From Sepioteuthis lessoniana (Eukaryota; Mollusca; Cephalopoda; Myopsida; Loliginidae), in the NCBI GenBank assembly GCA_963585895.1, contig OY757904.1, positions 8,930,426 through 8,994,425 of the forward strand: a stretch of DNA of 64,000 bases. Reading direction: 5' to 3'. A program made the translations under genes and the position numbers. The notes under the pieces were generated by a model. That model ran no database searches. It saw only the letters and a list, made by a program, of their open reading frames with translations, and had not been told where the DNA came from. Shown piece by piece: positions 49,201-55,200 of the stretch. Positions within the stretch are counted from its first letter, which is position 1. Every line of letters starts with the position of its first letter.

Positions 49201-52200
49201 AGCTCTTGCTAGCAGATGACTTGAATAAATTGCTTAATATTTACTTTTCTCTAAAAATAAGTCAGCATGGGAATTTTTGATTAATATCTATGTCAGAATA
49301 ATAGATTCAGAATGTTAACACACTCTTTGACAATAAACACCATATGCAAATGGACTTTACTGAGCCAACATTTTGGAATGATCATTTTGGCACCAGAAAA
49401 TATTTTATTTTACTCTAGAGATAAGTCAGCACAGGAATTTTTTGAGTAATACCTATGTAGCAAAGAACAAAAATATCTTAGCTTAAAAAAGAATTTGTGT
49501 TTTTCTTTGCTGTCTGTTTGAATTTAATTTAGACTTTCAGATACGTTAATTTTCATGCTTCCTTGTCATTCACAACCAATCACAGTCTCTCTTCAGTTTT
49601 GAAAAGCCATTGCTTTTTGATGAAGTTCATTTTGAACTTGGTTCATTGGGGTGTTATTATCAAAGAAGTGCTTTGCTGTTATGGATTATTATTTTTTTTT
49701 GGATGTGCTGCTGATTTTGATGTTTGAATTGAGGTTCCATTGTATTTTTGATTTTAAACTTGCAATATTGATTTCTGATACTTTTACAATCCTGGATTTT
49801 TACTTAGGATCTGCACCCACTTTTTTTGATATTTTATTATCACTTCTTTCTTACTATTAGGTTCCAAATGGTAATACACTCTTCAACAATAATCACCAAA
49901 CATCGCTGCTTTGCAGATTTAATGTTACTCTCAATTTTTATGTATTGGGGTTGGGACTTAAGAAAACGGTGAGTTACAGAAAATCTGTCAAAATTTTTGA
50001 GATGAGGCTTGATAATTCATATCATCTAGAGTATTTGGACTATTGTATTCATTTTTATTGTTATATACTCAACAATTTAGCAGATGTGCACATCAACCGA
50101 GACATTGCGTATATAACAATAAAAAATCTACACTGATTCTAATTACCTAATCAGGCACGTGTTTCTACAACAATTAGTGAATAATCAGCACTATTTTGCT
50201 TAATAATTTCAATTCAAAACGTTTATTAACTTTCTACCCTTTTCATCAGTTAATACAACTAGTACTACAAATACTACAGTATTAAGCAGAGTTGAACTCA
50301 TAAGAGATGTACTCTTATGGATCCCCACACATGGCCGCACAAAAGCAGGACGACCGGCTCGAACGTACATTCAGCAGCTATGTGAGGATACAGGTTGTTG
50401 TCCTGAAGACCTACCTAGGGCGATGAACGATAGGGAGGAGTGGCGAGAGAGGGTCAGGGATATCCGTGCTGCCAGCACGATATGATGATGATGATGATTA
50501 GGTTTTACTTCTGAATATTTTTCTACATCAATAGTTGTTATACTTAAAGATATTTGTGGAGTGGAGCCAAGTGGAGGCATGTGGTGGTTATATTTATGGG
50601 GCACTTGATAAAAAAGCTTGTGAGGCTACCTTGCTACACACAACTGTCCAATATGTAAATCCAAGAATTTTAAAAACAAAACCAGAAAGCATCTTTTCCA
50701 GTCGGCTGGGGCTGCAGAATACACTCACAGCATCTCTGCAGAGGGGTGAGACTCTCCCAGTGAGTGTCCTGGATATGACATTAAACAATCTGATGGCAAG
50801 GCTCCAGTAATGCAAGAGCTTTCAGAAATGTGGAGTTCCCCTTTATTGCCATTGCTCCCAGGTCCACTCTGGCCCAGAGTGGTAGCACCTGATTGGGTCC
50901 TACCTGTGGGTCAAATAGAACTAAACTGTGTACTTATGCTAAAGTGAACCGGACATTGGCAAAATGATTAGAGTGTTTGCCAATGGCCTGGGAGACCTGG
51001 GTTCAATCCCAGGTCGAGCCATACCAAAGACTCAAAAAATGGTATTTAATACCTCCTTGATTAACACTCGGCATTATAAGGTAAGGATCAAGGTAAAGTG
51101 GAGCAATCCAGGGAAAGGAGTAGCGCCCTCCCCTACACCTTGGTGTAGTAGCAATCAAAAATGGAGCCTTCGGGTCACCCTTGACTATGGTTGCCAACTT
51201 TTTTATATGTATGAAAATGGATTTTGCATTAAATAACCTACAATGTTTGATATGCCACCGAACCAAACCAGAAAGCATCGCATTTTATTTATTTTTTCCA
51301 ACAATTTATTCTTAGCGTGGAAAAGTGATTAACAATATGTCATATTAAAGATACTTAAGAATCACATTGTAGAAGGTGACTAGTTCAGTTTCTTCACTAA
51401 CATTGGTAGGGCTGTAACAGGAGATGATTGTTGCTCTGGGGTTGCCGTTAAAAGTAGCTGCCATCATTCTAGGTTGTATTTTCTCAATGCTATTTAGCGT
51501 TTTTAATGCTCTAGGTCCTATAAGTAATCCTGCCCCTCCTACTGTGGCGTTGACAGAGTTTTTCCATGCGGATACAGTGACGAGCGACCATCCATTGCCA
51601 GTTTCGTGATATTTGATATCTTCGGTGTGCGTGTATCTGTGTTCTTGTATGCATATTATGTCAATCTTATATTCTACGGCCGATGCGATTAGCTCTGGTA
51701 GTTGTCCTATTCTATTTAAGGTTCTTATGTTAAATGTGGCTATTTGTAGTGTTTGCTTGCATTTTAGTAGTTTTGATCGTTTGAGCTCTGTAGCTGATTT
51801 TTCGAACACTGAGGCCAGGGCTCCAACCTCAGGATGACGCGCCCCTTTTTTACCCGCGCGAAGATGGATGCGGTTTGTGTATGTGGTTTGAGTGTGGGTC
51901 ATGGTTATCTTTCGATGGCTGTTTTATTCTCTTCTATAGAAGCCACTCTTATAGAGGAGCAGCAGTAGTTCCCCGATCGAACTAACAATCCTGAGTATAA
52001 AGTCATCAAACTCACGTTCAGGTCCTGTTTAGGTAGTGAGTTTGGTCGTCCATGGGTTTATTCAAATACCTTTACGTACATCATGCTGCTTCCCATGTGT
52101 ACGTGTAAAAAAAAAAAAAAAAAAAAAATGGGGGGGTAATTTTGATTTAAGTCTTAACTTAGTTAAAGTCCAAGATTAAGGTACTTTCGTCAGACTTTCA

Positions 52201-55200
52201 CTGGTACTGATTTTTTTTTTTTTTTTTTTTTGCGGTATTGGGACATTTTCCTAGGCTTTTTAGTTTTTCTTCTATACTACCGTTGGGAACCGAGGAGGCT
52301 TCAGGAATTAAAGAGCTTTTACAAATGACAATTTTTTTTTTTTTTTGTGTGGTAGCATTGGGTGTTTTAGGCTTTTACTTTTTCTTCTAAACTACTGTTT
52401 GGGAAAAACGGAAACAACAAATACAGCCTCCACAACACGTCAAATAGGAATGGGCAACATCTAACAGATTTCATGATAGAAAATAGATTAGCATGCCTCA
52501 ATACAAACTACCAAATAAGGGAGGGCAAACTATGGACATACACGTACACAAACAATATTAAAGCTCAGATAGACTACGTCCTTATATACAAGAAATGGAA
52601 AAATAGTGCAATGAATTGCAAGGTATACTCCTTTTTCGAGGGTGTGTCTACCGATCACCGAATAGTCACAGTGAAAATATGGTTAAGCCTATGAAAAAAC
52701 ACCAAACGAACAGCGACCACCAAACACTATGACTGGGTCCTGTTGAACAACAGAGATATAAGAGATGAAACAGATTCGAAACACTACAAGAAAAGACGGA
52801 AAAAAGTACACCAAACGACGAATATGAAAATTTCGTCAATGCACACCTCGAGGCAGCAGCGAAATGCATTCCAACAAAACTCAAAACTATATATAGAGTC
52901 CCATGGGAAACTTTAGCGGTGAGAGAAAAACGTGCACTAGTGAAAACAGCCTCCAAAAACTATCGAAAAAACCCAACAAACACAAATGCCTTAAAACTAA
53001 AAATGGCACAATATCAATTAGCAGGCATATATATAAAGGAACAGACAGAATACATTCAAAATCAGATGGATAAGATTAGAGACTCGGTGGAAGATAGACA
53101 ATCTAGGATAGCCTGGCAAACAATAAATGAAGTGAGTAGAAGAAAGAACACAGCCAAAGCAAAACTGAAAGCAGCAAACCAACAAGAAAGAATAAAACTG
53201 TGGAAACAGCACTTCGAAAACCTACTAGGAAACCCACCGAAAATAACACATGAACCAATAACCAGAATAATTAGTAAACAATTAGACATTAAACTAGGAC
53301 CGTTCACACAAGAAGAACTCGACTCGGTTCTCAGAAAAATTAAAAATAGGAAAGCTGCAGGGCTGGACGAGATTCCCCCAGAAGTATGGAAGACCAGACA
53401 ATTCGACGACATACTGCTCTGACACTGCAACGCAGTATACAATCAAAATCCGATAAATAGATGGATGAAGGGATGCATACTCCCCTTCCCTAAAAAGGGG
53501 GACCTCGGATTAGCCAAAAACTACCGAAGCATAACACTTACATCCATAGCAGCCAAAATCTACAATGCCCTACTACGAAACCGCATAGAACCCAAAATCG
53601 ACAACATACTTAGGAAAAACCAAAATGGCTTCCGAAGAAATAGATCCTCGACCTCACAAATATTAACCATCCGTAGAATCCTTGAAGGTGTACGGGCAAA
53701 AAACCTACAAGCGACATTAATATTTGTTGACTTTACCAAGGCTTTCGATTCCATTCACAGAGGGAAGATGGAACAAATCCTACTAGCGTACGGCATTCCT
53801 AAAGAAACCGTAGCAGCAATAACGATTCTCTGTAGAAACTCCAAAGTAAAAGTACGATCACCAGATGGAGACACAGAATACTTCGACATTGTAGCAGGAT
53901 TACTACAAGGGGACACGCTGGCTCCGTACCTCTTTATCATTTGTTTAGACTACGTACTTAGAACATCAATTGACAAAATCAGAGAGAATGGCTTCGAGCT
54001 GACGAAGAAAAGAAGCAGAATGAACCCTGCAAAAACAATTACCGACGCCGACTACGCCGATGACATAGCGATACTGGCAGATACACCCAACCAAGCTGAA
54101 ACACTTCTGCATAGTTTGGAACGAGCAGCCGCAGGCATAGGCCTCTATGTTAATGCACACAAAACGGAGTATATGTGCTATAACCAAACGGGGGACATCT
54201 CCACTCTAGAAGGAACCCCTCTTAAACTAGTAGACAAATTCACTTACCTAGGAAGCAGCGTCGAATCAACCGAAAAGGACATCGAAACGAGGTTAACGAA
54301 AGCATGGACAGCTATCAATAGGCTATCGATTATATGGAAATCAGACCTAACCGATAAAATGAAACGCAGTTTCTTCCAGGCAGCGGTCACATCGATACTG
54401 CTATATGGCTGCACTACATGGACGCTAACAAAACTGCTGGAGAAGAAGCTAGACGGCAATTACACAAGAATGCTACGTGCAATCTTGAACAAGTCCTGGC
54501 GGCAACACCCAACAAGACACCAACTGTACGGCCACCTGCCCCCTATCACGAAAACTATTCAAGTTAGACGAACCAGACATGCAGGACACTGCTGGAGAAG
54601 CAGGGACGAACTCATAAGAGATGTACTCTTATGGACCCCCACACATGGCCGTGGAAAAGCAGGATGACCAGCACGAACATACATTCAGCAGCTATGTGAG
54701 GATACGGGATGTTGTCCTGAAGACCTACCTAGGGCGATGAATGATAGGGAGGAGTGGCGAGAGAGGGTCAGGGATATCCGTGCTACCAGAGCGACATGAT
54801 GAAGAATCACATTAAAAAGAATAATAAAAATAAAATATTGTTCAAGGGACATAACTCTTGATTAAGTATTCAAGTTGCTTTCCCTTGTAAATCTAAGGGG
54901 GATAACTCAGTGTGTTTTTATTTAAATTTTGATTAGTTATTTCTGTCATTATTTTTGATTTGTAACTGTATCGCAAATAACGTTAATTTTTTTCTCCGCA
55001 TTAAACTTTATTTTATATTTTTGTTTGTACTTTAAGGTTACATGAAGATTTTTGAAAGATTGAAATTTGTAACATTTTTATAGTTTCTATGACTGACATT
55101 TTAAATGGAATCCCTGTCATTAATATTCAAAGGATTTAGACTATGTGATCATATTAGGCTGAATAATTTGTGAAATAATTAATTTTATGATAATTTTGTT

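Larger units (their letters stand above)
51369..54801 (+). mobile_element. RTE-type LINE, nearly full length, 5' part inverted (twin priming)
   Basis: The perfect 12-bp duplication AAGAATCACATT flanks it at 51357-51368 and 54802-54813. The left segment (51369 to about 52395) is on the minus strand and holds the 5' UTR and most of the APE endonuclease. The right segment (about 52396-54801) is on the + strand and holds the endonuclease end, RT and C-terminal domain. The inverted segment stops at VTFYN immediately at the duplication; the forward part resumes at [18 protein letters not shown], so about 20-25 codons are lost at the junction. The 3' end is GACATGATG, a short ATG tail. Lies in NPHP4 intron h-i. 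Confidence 0.93.
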
